DNA of 64,000 bases, taken from positions 20,205 through 84,204 of the forward strand of contig JAAWCE010000002.1 in NCBI GenBank assembly GCA_022793065.1. The letters are read 5' to 3'. The translations under genes were made by a program, and so were the position numbers. This DNA is from Lachnospiraceae bacterium. Lineage in GTDB: Bacteria > Bacillota > Clostridia > Lachnospirales > Lachnospiraceae. This document shows, piece by piece, positions 17,549-27,404 of the stretch. The notes under the pieces are model-generated. The model saw only the letters and a list, made by a program, of their open reading frames with translations. It made no database searches and was not told where the DNA came from. Position 1 is the stretch's first letter; each line of letters begins with the position of its first letter.

Positions 17549-17824
17549 ATGCGTGTTGAAGCATATAATCAGGTCCAACAGATTTATCAGACGAAAAAGG
17601 TGAACAAGTCTCAGCAGACCGGCAGCGTATCTCATGCCGACAAACTGCAGATCAGCGATTTCGGAAAGGAATTCCAGGCAGCAAAAAATGCAGTTGCCAG
17701 TGCGCCTGATATCAGAGAAGATGTGACGGCTCCCATCAAGGCACGGATACAGAACGGGACTTATGGTGTGGACAATATGACGTTTGCAGAGAAGCTCATG
17801 AGCAGATTTGACGAGATGATATAA
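17549..17824 (+). CDS. flgM: Anti-sigma-28 factor FlgM
   Basis: A 91-residue protein from the ATG at 17549 (GGGAGG upstream); the frame is open from 17474 without a better start. The C-terminal half contains the sigma-binding helices (ISDFGKEFQAAKNAV, APDIREDVTAPIKARIQNGTY) and the end FAEKLMSRFDEM. The N-terminal half is Gln/Lys-rich and probably disordered. FlgM binds SigD until the hook is complete and is then exported. Its gene is itself behind a SigD-type promoter, so it would provide negative feedback. Confidence 0.9.
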   Translation: MRVEAYNQVQQIYQTKKVNKSQQTGSVSHADKLQISDFGKEFQAAKNAVASAPDIREDVTAPIKARIQNGTYGVDNMTFAEKLMSRFDEMI

Positions 17825-17901
17825 AGTCGTCTGTAAGTTATAAAATGCCGGATGGTCTGAAAACAGGCCAGGCTGGAGAGACTGATAGGAATTGAAAACG
17901 G

Positions 17902-17972
17902 CAGGTGTCCGTAAGGCACCCTTTCAGGACAAAAGAATTGTTTTGGAAGAAAGGGTGCGGGAAGGACACCTG
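17902..17972 (+). other. Large imperfect hairpin between flgM and flgN
   Basis: CAGGTGTCC (17902-17910) pairs with GGACACCTG (17964-17972). After a 5x5 internal loop, GCACCCTTTC (17916-17925) pairs with GAAAGGGTGC (17949-17958), and CAAAA/TTTTG closes the tip. There is no T run, so it is not a standard terminator. It may protect or process the mRNA so that flgM and flgN differ in level. Confidence 0.6.
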
Positions 17973-18001
17973 TAGAATTATTAACAGGAGGCAGGAGTCC
18001 C

Positions 18002-18520
18002 GTGGCGAGTTTAATGGAGAACCTGATAGAAGTGCTGGGTCAGGAATGCAAAGAATATGAAGGGCTTCTGTCTCTATCGCAGAAGAAGACACAGGTTATC
18101 GCGGGGGGTAATCTGGATGAATTGCAGAAAATCACGGACGATGAACAGAATTTGGTAAGCAGAGTGAATAACCTGGATAAAAAGCGGGTTGAAATCACCA
18201 GGGATATTGCCAATGTGTTGAACAAGGATGTTGAAACAATGAAACTCTCTAACCTGATTCAAATGCTGGCCGGACGATCGGTGGAACAGGCGAAGCTGGC
18301 AGAGGTTCATGACAGGCTGCAGGCAGCGGTCAGAGAACTGCAGAGAGTAAACGAGCAGAACAGGGAACTGTTGGTAGACGCGCTGGAAATGGTAGAATTT
18401 GAAATGAATCTGCTGCAGTCTATGAAGGCTGCGCCGGAGACTGCCAATTACACCAGGAACGCTTACAATTCCGGTGCGCAGATGGGTGTAACCAACGGTA
18501 ACTTTGACGCAAAGCAGTAA
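18002..18520 (+). CDS. flgN: Flagellar export chaperone FlgN
   Basis: A 172-residue, almost fully helical protein with coiled-coil character (many Glu/Lys/Gln, leucines at regular spacing) and the FlgN pattern LIEVLGQECKEYEGLLSLSQKKTQVI near the start. FlgN keeps the hook-associated proteins FlgK and FlgL soluble for export, and those genes follow directly. Start: GTG 18002 with AGGAG five bases before it; ATG 18014 is too far from the ribosome-binding site. Confidence 0.85.
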   Translation: MASLMENLIEVLGQECKEYEGLLSLSQKKTQVIAGGNLDELQKITDDEQNLVSRVNNLDKKRVEITRDIANVLNKDVETMKLSNLIQMLAGRSVEQAKLAEVHDRLQAAVRELQRVNEQNRELLVDALEMVEFEMNLLQSMKAAPETANYTRNAYNSGAQMGVTNGNFDAKQ

Positions 18521-18624
18521 CAGAAGCGTTACAGACCACGGCTTTATGGACAGAGTCGTGAAGGGCGGTCAGCGGCCGTCTCGCAGACAGACAACAATCT
18601 TTGGAAAGCATTGAGGTGATTATT

Positions 18625-20421
18625 ATGCCATTAATGGGTAGTTTATACATCGGAGCATCAGGGTTACAGACCGGTCAAAATGCGCTGAATACGACAGCGC
18701 ATAATCTTTCTAATATGGAGACTGTGGGCTATGTCAGGCAGCAGGTGCAGCAGGGCTCCAGAGCTTATGTCAAGTTATCTACCGATCCCAAATCTATTGC
18801 AAATAAAGAATATGGACTGGGCGTATCATATACCCGTGTAAAACAGGTGCGAGATTATTTCTTAGACAAGACATATCGCAGAGAAAGCGGGCGCAGTATG
18901 TTCTATGAAGTGTCCACGGAAGTCATGGAAGAAGTGGAAAGCCAGTTGGGAGAGATGAACGGAGAAGCGTTCCAGAACACCATTGAAGACTTCTGGACTT
19001 CTATACAGGAGTTGGCGAAAGATCCGGCCAGTTCCGTAACCCAGGGACTTATGGTACAGAGGGCGGAGGAATTTGTGCTGAGAGCCACCGCCGTATATGA
19101 CGGCCTATGCTCCTATCAGGACAATTTGAATGTCCAAATCAAACAATATGTGGATAAAATTAACGCCTATGGTAAGCAGCTGACGGTTTTAAATGATAAA
19201 ATCCGTGAGATTGAAGCAGGGAATATAGAGCATGCAAACGACCTGAGAGACAGCAGAAATCAATTATTGGATGAACTGTCTGAGATGGCCAATATGAATT
19301 TCGGCGAGGATGTATACGGCAATATATGGGTGCAGATTGAGGGCGTGGACTTTGTAAAGGGCGACAGATGCTATCAGATGGAAGTGGATGTGGATCCGGC
19401 CACTGGATTTTATACGCCGTTTTGGCTAATGAACGCCACCTACACGGTCAACGAGGATGGTACCAAAGAGTACAATATTGACGGTGCGGAGGTGTTTGAT
19501 TTAAGCCGCAAAGTTTCCACTGATTTAAATACGGATATCGGCGGGCTGAAGGCAATGCTTTTGGCAAGAGGGGATCACCGGGCGGATTATACTGATATTA
19601 CCGAAGGAAAATATGATGATGTATCCCAATCGGTTATTATGAACATACAGGCGGAATTTGACCAGTTGATTCACAATGTGGCGGTGAAAGTAAACGAGAT
19701 TCTTGGAAACGCAGCGGGCGCTAAGACGTTGGGAGCGGGAGAGACATTGACGGTGCCGGATGCAGACGGGAATATGATAACTTTGAAGGAAGGCGATAAG
19801 TATTGGGAAGTGGATTCCAACGGCTATATGCGTAAGGATGACGGCAGCCCGATACAAATGTTTACCAGACTGGCTACGGACGGTTACCGGAAGGTGACAG
19901 GTACGATTACAGATGCGGCAGGTAATACCACACAAAAAGAATATTGGATATATAATCCGGAAGTCTTAAACGGACCCAATGGTACTCCGGAGACAGAAAC
20001 GCTGTATTCTGTTAAGAATCTGCAGGTTGATCCGGAGTTGGCGCAAAAGCCGGCAATGCTGGGATTTCGTCTGGAAGACGGTTCCGAAGATAAGGCTACG
20101 GCAGAAGCGCTGAAAGCGGCATTTATGGAAGAGAATTATACTTTGAATCCGAATGTAAAGAAGAAGACAACATTTGTGGATTATTATACGGATTTGGTGT
20201 CGCAAATTGCAAATACAGGGTATGTAAACAGGCGTATTCTTGAGAATCAGCAGAATACGGTGGAAGCGACCGAAAGTGCGAGACAGCAGGTAATCGGTGT
20301 GTCTTCCGACGAAGAATTATCCAATATGATTAGATTTCAGAACGCATATAATGCCTCCAGCCGTTACATCAATGTAGTGGATGAGATGCTGGAGCATATT
20401 CTGAGTACACTTGGGGCATAA
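18625..20421 (+). CDS. flgK: Flagellar hook-associated protein 1, first copy
   Basis: A 598-residue HAP1 protein that joins the hook to the filament. The N-terminal flagellar rod motif is ASGLQTGQNALNTTAHNLSNMETVGYVRQ, and the C-terminal DUF1078 helix is SDEELSNMIRFQNAYNASSRYINVVDEMLEHIL. ATG 18625 is used because GAGGTG lies just upstream; the frame is open from 18601. A second, different flgK follows after 14 bases. Confidence 0.9.
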   Translation: MPLMGSLYIGASGLQTGQNALNTTAHNLSNMETVGYVRQQVQQGSRAYVKLSTDPKSIANKEYGLGVSYTRVKQVRDYFLDKTYRRESGRSMFYEVSTEVMEEVESQLGEMNGEAFQNTIEDFWTSIQELAKDPASSVTQGLMVQRAEEFVLRATAVYDGLCSYQDNLNVQIKQYVDKINAYGKQLTVLNDKIREIEAGNIEHANDLRDSRNQLLDELSEMANMNFGEDVYGNIWVQIEGVDFVKGDRCYQMEVDVDPATGFYTPFWLMNATYTVNEDGTKEYNIDGAEVFDLSRKVSTDLNTDIGGLKAMLLARGDHRADYTDITEGKYDDVSQSVIMNIQAEFDQLIHNVAVKVNEILGNAAGAKTLGAGETLTVPDADGNMITLKEGDKYWEVDSNGYMRKDDGSPIQMFTRLATDGYRKVTGTITDAAGNTTQKEYWIYNPEVLNGPNGTPETETLYSVKNLQVDPELAQKPAMLGFRLEDGSEDKATAEALKAAFMEENYTLNPNVKKKTTFVDYYTDLVSQIANTGYVNRRILENQQNTVEATESARQQVIGVSSDEELSNMIRFQNAYNASSRYINVVDEMLEHILSTLGA

Positions 20422-20435
20422 AGGAGGCGTAGGTA

Positions 20436-22427
20436 ATGTCATCAACATTTTTTGGATTAAATATAGCATATACAGGTTTGTTGGCCAGCAATGCGGCGTT
20501 AAATACGACCTCTAACAATATAGCAAACGTACAGACAGAAGGATATAGCAGACAGCAAGTGACCCAACAGGCGGCAAGCGCCCTGAAAGTATTTCAGACA
20601 TACGGCTGTGCGGGCGCAGGTGTGGAAACTTTGGCAATAGAGCGTGTTCGGGATGAATTTTATGATTTCAGATATTGGAGCAACAATGCCAAAGTAGGAG
20701 AATATGGACAGAAACAGTACTATATGCAGCAGATAGAGGCATATTTTGACGATAACGGTAAAAATGCCGGATTTAAGACGGTATTTGATCAGATGATGAT
20801 AACCGGACTGCAGGCGTGGATGAACAATCCGGACGATGTGGCTACCAAACAGCAGTTTATCGGTTTTGCAGGTTCCCTGGCGGAGTATTTTAACGGTGTG
20901 GCGGGAAATATGCAGAAGGTGCAGAAAGACGCCAATCAGGAAATTAAGCTGAAAATTGATGAAATCAATTCCATAGCGGGTGAAATTGCCACTTTGGATA
21001 AACAAATTAACACCATTGAATTGTCCGGCACGCCGGCCAACGAGCTTCGGGACAGGAGAGAGCTGCTGATTGATCAGTTATCACAAATCGTTGACACCGA
21101 AGTTCAGGAGATTCCAATCATTGATAAGAACATGCCGGACAGGGAGACCGGCGCCAACAGGTATATTGTCAAAATTGCCGGGGGGCAGACATTGGTGGAC
21201 GGGAATGATTATAAGAGTTTGGAATGTGTGGCCAGGAAGGACTTCGAGAAAGTCAACCAGTCTGATATTGACGGTTTGTATGACGTATATTGGGGAGACG
21301 GACAGAAATTTAACCTTTACAGCGGCGCTATGGGCGGAGAGTTGAAGGGTCTGGTAGATCTGAGGGATGGTAATAACGGAGAAAGTTTTGCAGGACAGGT
21401 AACAGGTGTGGGATCGGTTACTACAAACGGCGTAACACAAAGTACAGTTACCATTGATGTAAATAAGCACTATTTGACGGATTTAAATAAGTGTAACCTT
21501 TCCGATCAGGGAGGTGTGATTAAGCTGGGAAATCAGGAATTTTATTATGATTCCTGGACATATAGCGTTAGCTATGATAATAATGGGGAGCCCAATTACA
21601 GCTATACTTTTACGATTTCAGGTCCTGAGAAGAACGGTACGAAGACGGTGATCGGCGGTATGGAGGGCAAGACGGCTACCATAGGTACCAGTATTAACTA
21701 TCAGGGAGTGCCCTATTATATGGCGCAGATGAATGAGTGGGTCAGAACTTTTTCACAGAAGTTTAATGATATTATCACCAGCGGTTATTCCGGAACCGAG
21801 CAGGGAATCAAAATGTTTACCGCAAGTATGCCCACGGATGATAAGCAGTATAACCTTCCGGATGACAAGCGGTATGACACGGAGAGTTATGAAGCTTATC
21901 TTGAGAGAGTAAAAGCACTGGAAGCAGGGGGCATGTCCACGGCAGATGCTATGGAAGCTGCAAAGCTGACTGTATCCGTAGGTATGAACAATGTAACGGA
22001 AGACAGCTATTTTATGATGACGGCGCTGAATGTGGATATATTGACGGCTTTGGAACTTGATCCAAGTCGTCTGGCAAATAAAAAAGAACTGGGCGATGGT
22101 GTGGAACAGAACGACTTGCTGGAAGACATAAAAGATCTGGCTTCCGACAAGGGGACAATGAGTTTCCGCGGCAGTTCGGCGTCAGAATTCTTACAGTGTA
22201 TTTTATCTGATATCGCGTTGAACGCCAGAAGAGCGGAGACATTTTATCAAAGTTTCAGCGATATTGCATACACCGTTGACACACAGAGGAATTCCATTTC
22301 CGGTGTGGACGAAGATGAAGAAGCTATCAATCTGGTGAAATTCCAGAACGGATATAATCTGGCATGTAAGATGATACAGACATTGTCGGAAGTATATGAC
22401 AGACTGATACTGCAGACAGGTGTATAG
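20436..22427 (+). CDS. flgK: Flagellar hook-associated protein 1, second copy
   Basis: A 663-residue FlgK-like protein. N-terminus: LNIAYTGLLASNAALNTTSNNIANVQTEGYSRQ; C-terminus: DEDEEAINLVKFQNGYNLACKMIQTLSEVYDRLI. The ends match the first copy by type but the middle domain is longer and different, so it is an old duplication or a specialised paralogue. One may be the true HAP1 and the other an extra junction protein. The ribosome-binding site AGGAGG is in the short gap after the first copy. Confidence 0.85.
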   Translation: MSSTFFGLNIAYTGLLASNAALNTTSNNIANVQTEGYSRQQVTQQAASALKVFQTYGCAGAGVETLAIERVRDEFYDFRYWSNNAKVGEYGQKQYYMQQIEAYFDDNGKNAGFKTVFDQMMITGLQAWMNNPDDVATKQQFIGFAGSLAEYFNGVAGNMQKVQKDANQEIKLKIDEINSIAGEIATLDKQINTIELSGTPANELRDRRELLIDQLSQIVDTEVQEIPIIDKNMPDRETGANRYIVKIAGGQTLVDGNDYKSLECVARKDFEKVNQSDIDGLYDVYWGDGQKFNLYSGAMGGELKGLVDLRDGNNGESFAGQVTGVGSVTTNGVTQSTVTIDVNKHYLTDLNKCNLSDQGGVIKLGNQEFYYDSWTYSVSYDNNGEPNYSYTFTISGPEKNGTKTVIGGMEGKTATIGTSINYQGVPYYMAQMNEWVRTFSQKFNDIITSGYSGTEQGIKMFTASMPTDDKQYNLPDDKRYDTESYEAYLERVKALEAGGMSTADAMEAAKLTVSVGMNNVTEDSYFMMTALNVDILTALELDPSRLANKKELGDGVEQNDLLEDIKDLASDKGTMSFRGSSASEFLQCILSDIALNARRAETFYQSFSDIAYTVDTQRNSISGVDEDEEAINLVKFQNGYNLACKMIQTLSEVYDRLILQTGV

Positions 22428-22641
22428 GCGAGGAACGGATTCCAATGCCAAAAATATTGATTGGTATGCGTAAAAATTGTACACACAATGATAGAAAAGC
22501 GTGCCAGGAGGTATAAGAGGCTGAGAGAAAAGCCTTAGACAATGGCGTCCGTCAGAAGCGGACAAAAGTTGAATAGATGGAAAATGAAAATGGTTCCACA
22601 TACAGAATGAAAGTCCGCAGAAGGCGGGACAGGAGGTATCA

Positions 22642-24237
22642 ATGAGAATAACAAATAAAATTATACAGCGCAACAATCTGTCCAATATTAACACAAACAA
22701 GATTTACCAGGATAAGCTTAGTACGCAGATGTCCACACAGAAGAAGATTAACCGGCCTTCCGATGATCCGGTAATTGCAATCAGGGCATTGCGTCTCAGG
22801 AGCAATGTAAATGAGATTACACAGTATTACAGCAAAAATATTCCGGATGCGGAAAGCTGGCTGAGCGTAACGGAAGCGGGACTGAAAAATCTGTCCCAGA
22901 TTATGACCAATATGATTACCCAGTGTACCAAAGGTTCCAATGGCCCGTTGAAATCCTCTGACCGTCAGATTATTCTGGAAGAGCTCAGGGGATTGGGAGA
23001 TGAAGTATATTCCACAGGAGATGCGGATTATGCAGGCAGGTATGTATTCACCGGTTTCAGAACGGATACCCCTTTAAGTTTTATGAAGGAAGAGAAGGGA
23101 TTAAAATATACAATTACGGAGCAGTTGGATAACACTGCAATTGACAGCGTTACAAAGGTGAAGACAGGAAATCTTCTGGATATTAATTCCAGCAATTACA
23201 ATGACCCGGCTATGGCTGGAATTGATGAAAAAGATGTGGATTCCGTGGAGTGTTATCGTATCAGGCTGGCGTATAATAATTGTCTGGAAGACGGAACAAA
23301 CGTTAAAATAGAATATACGGATTCCAGCCAGAACCCGCCTGTGAAAGTTACCTGGCCGGGCAACGGTGTCAATATCACCACGAAACATTCCTATGAAGAT
23401 CCTTATACTGAGGCTGCAAATGATGACGATGCGGTGATATATGTTCCTGAGACCGGGGAATTGCTGTTGGGGAAGAATCGTTACGGCGAGTTGATGGGGA
23501 CGAAGGATCAGGATAGCAGCCCTGAGAATGAGGCGGAGATTCGTGTGACATACGAAAAGAGTGATTGGCTGAAAGGGGATTTGCGGCCGGAACATTATTT
23601 CTATTGTACCAGTCAGGATATGAATGACCCTCAGGCGAAACCTGTTACCTATAATGAAAACTATTTGGATGTGAAAGCGGAGCGCCAGGTCATTGAATAT
23701 GATGTTGGATTTAATCAGACCATTCAGGTAAACTCCACTGCCGACGAATGTTTCCAGCACAATGTGGGCAGAGAGGTGGATGATATTGTAAATGCCATGC
23801 AGGACGTGCTTGATTTGGAAAGTGTAAAAGCTAAGATTGAGGAAATTATGAAAAGCTTTGACACTGATAAGGAAGGGGCTGCAAATGCGGCGGATATTGC
23901 CACACTGAACAAACAGTTAGATGCGGTGAATAAGGCGCTGACATACGCAAAGGAAAAGGAGCAAAAGCTTTTTGAGAAAGGTATCACTACCTTCCAGAAG
24001 CATTTGGATGATGCAAATCTCTGCATTACCGATTGCGGAACCAGAAGCCGGAAGCTTTCTCTGATTAAGAACCGTATGGAGAATCAGAAGACAACATTTG
24101 ACACGCTGAAAAGCGATAATGAAGACGTGGATATTACTGAGGTAGCCATTAACTTGAACAGCGCCGAACTTACGTATAATGCGGCATTGATGGCAACGGG
24201 AAAGGTGACACAGAGTACGCTGATCAACTACATTTAA
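22642..24237 (+). CDS. flgL: Flagellar hook-associated protein 3
   Basis: A 531-residue flagellin-like junction protein. N-terminal helix: MRITNKIIQRNNLSNINTNK, then KINRPSDDPVIAIRALRLRSN, the usual FlgL element. The C-terminus DITEVAINLNSAELTYNAALMATGKVTQSTLINYI matches the flagellin C-terminal helix. The protein is longer than the roughly 300-residue enteric FlgL because of an inserted central domain with many Asp and Asn. AGGAGG precedes the ATG. There are 214 noncoding bases between flgK and flgL without a clear terminator. Confidence 0.9.
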   Translation: MRITNKIIQRNNLSNINTNKIYQDKLSTQMSTQKKINRPSDDPVIAIRALRLRSNVNEITQYYSKNIPDAESWLSVTEAGLKNLSQIMTNMITQCTKGSNGPLKSSDRQIILEELRGLGDEVYSTGDADYAGRYVFTGFRTDTPLSFMKEEKGLKYTITEQLDNTAIDSVTKVKTGNLLDINSSNYNDPAMAGIDEKDVDSVECYRIRLAYNNCLEDGTNVKIEYTDSSQNPPVKVTWPGNGVNITTKHSYEDPYTEAANDDDAVIYVPETGELLLGKNRYGELMGTKDQDSSPENEAEIRVTYEKSDWLKGDLRPEHYFYCTSQDMNDPQAKPVTYNENYLDVKAERQVIEYDVGFNQTIQVNSTADECFQHNVGREVDDIVNAMQDVLDLESVKAKIEEIMKSFDTDKEGAANAADIATLNKQLDAVNKALTYAKEKEQKLFEKGITTFQKHLDDANLCITDCGTRSRKLSLIKNRMENQKTTFDTLKSDNEDVDITEVAINLNSAELTYNAALMATGKVTQSTLINYI

Positions 24238-24258
24238 GCGATAGAGGAGCTTAGGAAT

Positions 24259-24723
24259 ATGAAGATTCAGACAAAAGTGTTTGGAGAAATAGAAATCTCG
24301 GAAGATAAGGTAATTACTTTTGTAAATGGAATTGTGGGTTTCCCGGAATTAAAGCGTTTTGTACTGCTTCATGATGAAGAAAAGGGAACGGGTGCGGGCA
24401 TCCGTTTCCTACAGTCCATAGATGAACCTGGTTTTGCCATGCCGGTTATGGATCCGTTGGTGGTAAAGCCGGATTATGACCCCAGGGTAAGCGATGATTT
24501 GCTTGCGCAGTTGGGGAAAATCTCATCTGAAAATTTGTTGGTTTTGGTAACGGTAACGGTGCCCGGTGATTTGACGAAAATGAGTGTGAATCTGCAAGGA
24601 CCTGTGATTATTAACGCGGAAGAGCACAAGGGCAGTCAAATGATTGTGGAGAATAAAGAGTATCCTGTCAAGTTCCCTATCTATGAGATTTTGCAGGCAG
24701 GGACGGGAAAGGCAGGTGTGTAA
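24259..24723 (+). CDS. fliW: Flagellar assembly factor FliW
   Basis: A 154-residue beta-barrel protein that binds CsrA or flagellin. When cytoplasmic flagellin is low FliW frees it and instead inhibits CsrA. Family elements: FGEIEISEDKVITFVNGIVGFPELKRF and FLQSIDEPGFAMPVMDP. It ends one base before csrA, so the partner proteins are translated together as in B. subtilis. Confidence 0.93.
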   Translation: MKIQTKVFGEIEISEDKVITFVNGIVGFPELKRFVLLHDEEKGTGAGIRFLQSIDEPGFAMPVMDPLVVKPDYDPRVSDDLLAQLGKISSENLLVLVTVTVPGDLTKMSVNLQGPVIINAEEHKGSQMIVENKEYPVKFPIYEILQAGTGKAGV

Positions 24724-24724
24724 A

Positions 24725-24943
24725 ATGCTGGCGCTATCGAGGAAAAAGAACGAAGCTATTATCATCAGCAATAATGTGGAAGTTACCATTCTGGAAATCA
24801 AGGGAGATCAGGTGAAAATTGGTATTACCGCACCCAAGGAGGTGCCGGTATACCGCAAGGAGGTGTATCTCCAGATTCAGGAAGCCAATCGGGAAGCTGT
24901 AAATGCGGACGGCATGGAGGCCTTGAGAAAATTATTAAAGTAA
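24725..24943 (+). CDS. csrA: Carbon storage regulator / translational repressor CsrA
   Basis: A 72-residue RNA-binding dimer. MLALSRKKNEAIIISN is the N-terminal strand with the RNA-binding Arg, and IGITAPKEVPVYRKEVY is the conserved second RNA contact. It binds GGA in hairpin loops and blocks translation, classically of flagellin mRNA. Candidate sites are present in both flagellin leaders (28486-28503 and 30185-30200). The start immediately after the fliW stop is supported by family length; the frame is open further upstream inside fliW. Confidence 0.95.
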   Translation: MLALSRKKNEAIIISNNVEVTILEIKGDQVKIGITAPKEVPVYRKEVYLQIQEANREAVNADGMEALRKLLK

Positions 24944-24972
24944 TAATTTATTGCAGAGGGGCTTTCAGCGGT

Positions 24973-24999
24973 TAATTTTTCTCAAAAAGTTTCCGATAA
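24973..24999 (+). promoter_or_regulatory. SigD/sigma-28 promoter for flaG-fliD-fliS-fliT
   Basis: TAAT (24973-24976), a 15-base spacer and TCCGATAA (24992-24999). The -10 is near consensus, the -35 has one change. It lies 75 bases before flaG. Confidence 0.65.
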
Positions 25000-25073
25000 A
25001 TCAATTAGATGCAGCTTAAAGCATTTATGATAAATCATTATGGGAAGCAAAATATTACAAGGAGGTGGGAAAT

Positions 25074-25511
25074 ATGGCAATAGAGCCTATTTCAAGTTTA
25101 ATGACTGTGCAGGCACAGGGAAGTGCTGTGACACAGAAGCCGCAGACACCCGTTGAGACGGAAAGACCTGACAGCAGTACCAGCAGCGCGCCCGCCGCAG
25201 AGTTGGTGGACAGAACAACCGCAGTGGTGGAGAATGCGCAGGAAAAAGGAAATGCGAACAGTAATGATCAGGGCAAGGAACAGCAGCAATTGTCCCACGA
25301 ACAAATTCGTAAGGCAGTGGAGCGGCTGAATAAGAATCTTGCCAACTCGGAGGCGGTGTTTGGCATCCATGAGGATACAAATCGTGTAACGATTAAAATT
25401 GTGGATAAGAACACCAAGGAAGTCATCAAGGAATTGCCGCCTGAGAAGACTTTGGATATGATTGCAAAGGTATGGGAGATGGCCGGCATCCTGATTGACG
25501 AGAGAAGATAG
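25074..25511 (+). CDS. flaG: Flagellar protein FlaG
   Basis: A 145-residue protein with a low-complexity N-terminal half (Thr/Pro/Ser/Ala/Gln) and the FlaG domain in the second half: LNKNLANSEAVFGIHEDTNRVTIKIVDKNTKEVIKELPPEK. FlaG limits filament length; its exact role is unknown. ATG 25074 follows GGAGGTGG; the GTG at 25065 lies inside that ribosome-binding site and is not used. fliD follows 19 bases later. Confidence 0.88.
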   Translation: MAIEPISSLMTVQAQGSAVTQKPQTPVETERPDSSTSSAPAAELVDRTTAVVENAQEKGNANSNDQGKEQQQLSHEQIRKAVERLNKNLANSEAVFGIHEDTNRVTIKIVDKNTKEVIKELPPEKTLDMIAKVWEMAGILIDERR

Positions 25512-25530
25512 GAAAGGGCGGAACACAAAT

Positions 25531-27348
25531 ATGGCTATGAGAATCAGTGGTCTGATGTCCGGTATGGACACAGAGAGCATCATATCTCAATTGGTTGAAG
25601 CTAAGAGGACAAAGGTAAATAAAGCGGTCAAAGCGCAGAAATCCCTGAAATATAAACAGGATGCGTGGAAAACCCTGAACGCGCAGATTAAGAAGCTGCA
25701 TACCACAGCGCTGAGCAATCTTCGTTGGGAAGGTTCCTTTGTTAAGAAGACAACAAAAGTTTCCAATAGCAACAAAGTATCTGTAATCACAGGAGACGGC
25801 GCTATGAACGGTGTTCACAGCCTGAAAGTGAATCAGATGGCACAGTCCGCCAACCTGACCGGCGGCAAGCTGACAAGGAAAGACGGAGCGGCTGTCACAG
25901 GGGATACGACACTGGGAGAACTTTCGGGGCCTACATTGGCCGGACAGGGTATGATCGTTGTAGAAAGCGGTACAGGTGAAAACAGTCGTACACCTATTAC
26001 AATGGACGAGACGACTACCATAAGTGATTTTGTAGGAGCGCTTAGGTCCGCAGGTCTGAATGCTAATTTTGACGAGGGAAATGGCAGAATATATATTGCT
26101 GCCAAGAGTTCCGGTACCGAGAATGACTTTAATATTCGTACCTATCAGCCCGGAGAGGGGATGTATGATGCTGACACCGCAGCAAAGGGATTGGATATGC
26201 TTCAGGCGTTGGGATTGGATTATAGTGATACGTCCAAGAATGACATAGAACGTATGATTATAGAGGTCAATGATGCGTTGGATTCTGGAGGAGTGAGCGG
26301 ATGGAAGGCAGAATTAGCATTGATGGCGAAAAAATTAGGATATATTGACAGCGCAACCAATAAAATCAGTACAAAATTGACGGATGAGCAATATACAAAA
26401 TTAGCCGTTCAAATGTTAAACGGTACCAGTGGAGTGAGCGATAATGGATTGCAGAGTTGGGCGGGTGAGTGGCTGAAGAGGGGACAGAAATTGGATGCCT
26501 CCGATGCTAAGATTACCTTAGACGGCGTGGAATATACCTCTTCTAAGAATACGTTTGAAATTAACGGATTGACATTGACCGTAAATGCCGTTACGGATCC
26601 TACGGAAACCATTACCATTACCACAGAAGACGATACCAACGGCATTTATGATATGGTTAAGAACTTCTTCAAAGAGTACAATTCTCTGATCAACCAGATG
26701 GATAAGCTTTATAACGCCGATTCCGCCAAAGGGTATGAGCCTTTGCTGGATGAAGAGAAGGATGCAATGTCGGATTCCGAGGTAGAAGAGTGGGAGTCAA
26801 AGATTAAGGATTCCATCCTTCGCAAGGATAGTTCTTTGAATACCATTGCAAGCGCCATGAAAGAAATTATGATGCAGGGCGTTAATATGGCCGAAGAGGG
26901 CGAGCCTGAGAAGATGATGTATCTGTCCCAGTTCGGAATTAATACCCTTGGATATTTCATAGCGCCTGAAAATGAGAAGAACGCTTACCATATCGACGGA
27001 GACGCGGATGACGCGGATACCTCCGGTAATCCGGATAAGCTCAAGAGCATGATTGCAAATGATCCGGATACGGTGGTAAAATTTTTCACCACGCTGTCCA
27101 GAACATTGTATGACAAGATGACGGATGTGATGGCGGGCACGGAATACAGTTCAGCCTATACTGCATATGACGATAAGAAAATGCAGAAGGATTACGATGA
27201 ATATACCGTAAAAATAAAAGATTTGGAAAAGAAGCTTGCAGATTACGAGGATAAGTGGTATGCTAAATTTGCAGCAATGGAAACAGCAATGGCGAAAATG
27301 CAGCAGAACGCCAGCGCAGTAACGTCCTTGCTGGGCGGTGGCATGTAA
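25531..27348 (+). CDS. fliD: Flagellar filament cap protein FliD
   Basis: A 605-residue HAP2 cap protein that folds exported flagellin at the filament tip. N-terminal element: MRISGLMSGMDTESIISQLVEAKR. The central domain is low in cysteine and rich in Asp/Thr. The C-terminal coiled coil is LEKKLADYEDKWYAKFAAMETAMAKMQQNASAVTSLLG. ATG 25531 has AAAGGG upstream and gives the standard N-terminus; the frame is open from 25495. Confidence 0.92.
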   Translation: MAMRISGLMSGMDTESIISQLVEAKRTKVNKAVKAQKSLKYKQDAWKTLNAQIKKLHTTALSNLRWEGSFVKKTTKVSNSNKVSVITGDGAMNGVHSLKVNQMAQSANLTGGKLTRKDGAAVTGDTTLGELSGPTLAGQGMIVVESGTGENSRTPITMDETTTISDFVGALRSAGLNANFDEGNGRIYIAAKSSGTENDFNIRTYQPGEGMYDADTAAKGLDMLQALGLDYSDTSKNDIERMIIEVNDALDSGGVSGWKAELALMAKKLGYIDSATNKISTKLTDEQYTKLAVQMLNGTSGVSDNGLQSWAGEWLKRGQKLDASDAKITLDGVEYTSSKNTFEINGLTLTVNAVTDPTETITITTEDDTNGIYDMVKNFFKEYNSLINQMDKLYNADSAKGYEPLLDEEKDAMSDSEVEEWESKIKDSILRKDSSLNTIASAMKEIMMQGVNMAEEGEPEKMMYLSQFGINTLGYFIAPENEKNAYHIDGDADDADTSGNPDKLKSMIANDPDTVVKFFTTLSRTLYDKMTDVMAGTEYSSAYTAYDDKKMQKDYDEYTVKIKDLEKKLADYEDKWYAKFAAMETAMAKMQQNASAVTSLLGGGM

Positions 27349-27404
27349 TGTTGGCATAGCTTCCTGGACCCGGCCGGACGAATAATGAAAGGCAGGATGG
27401 AATT

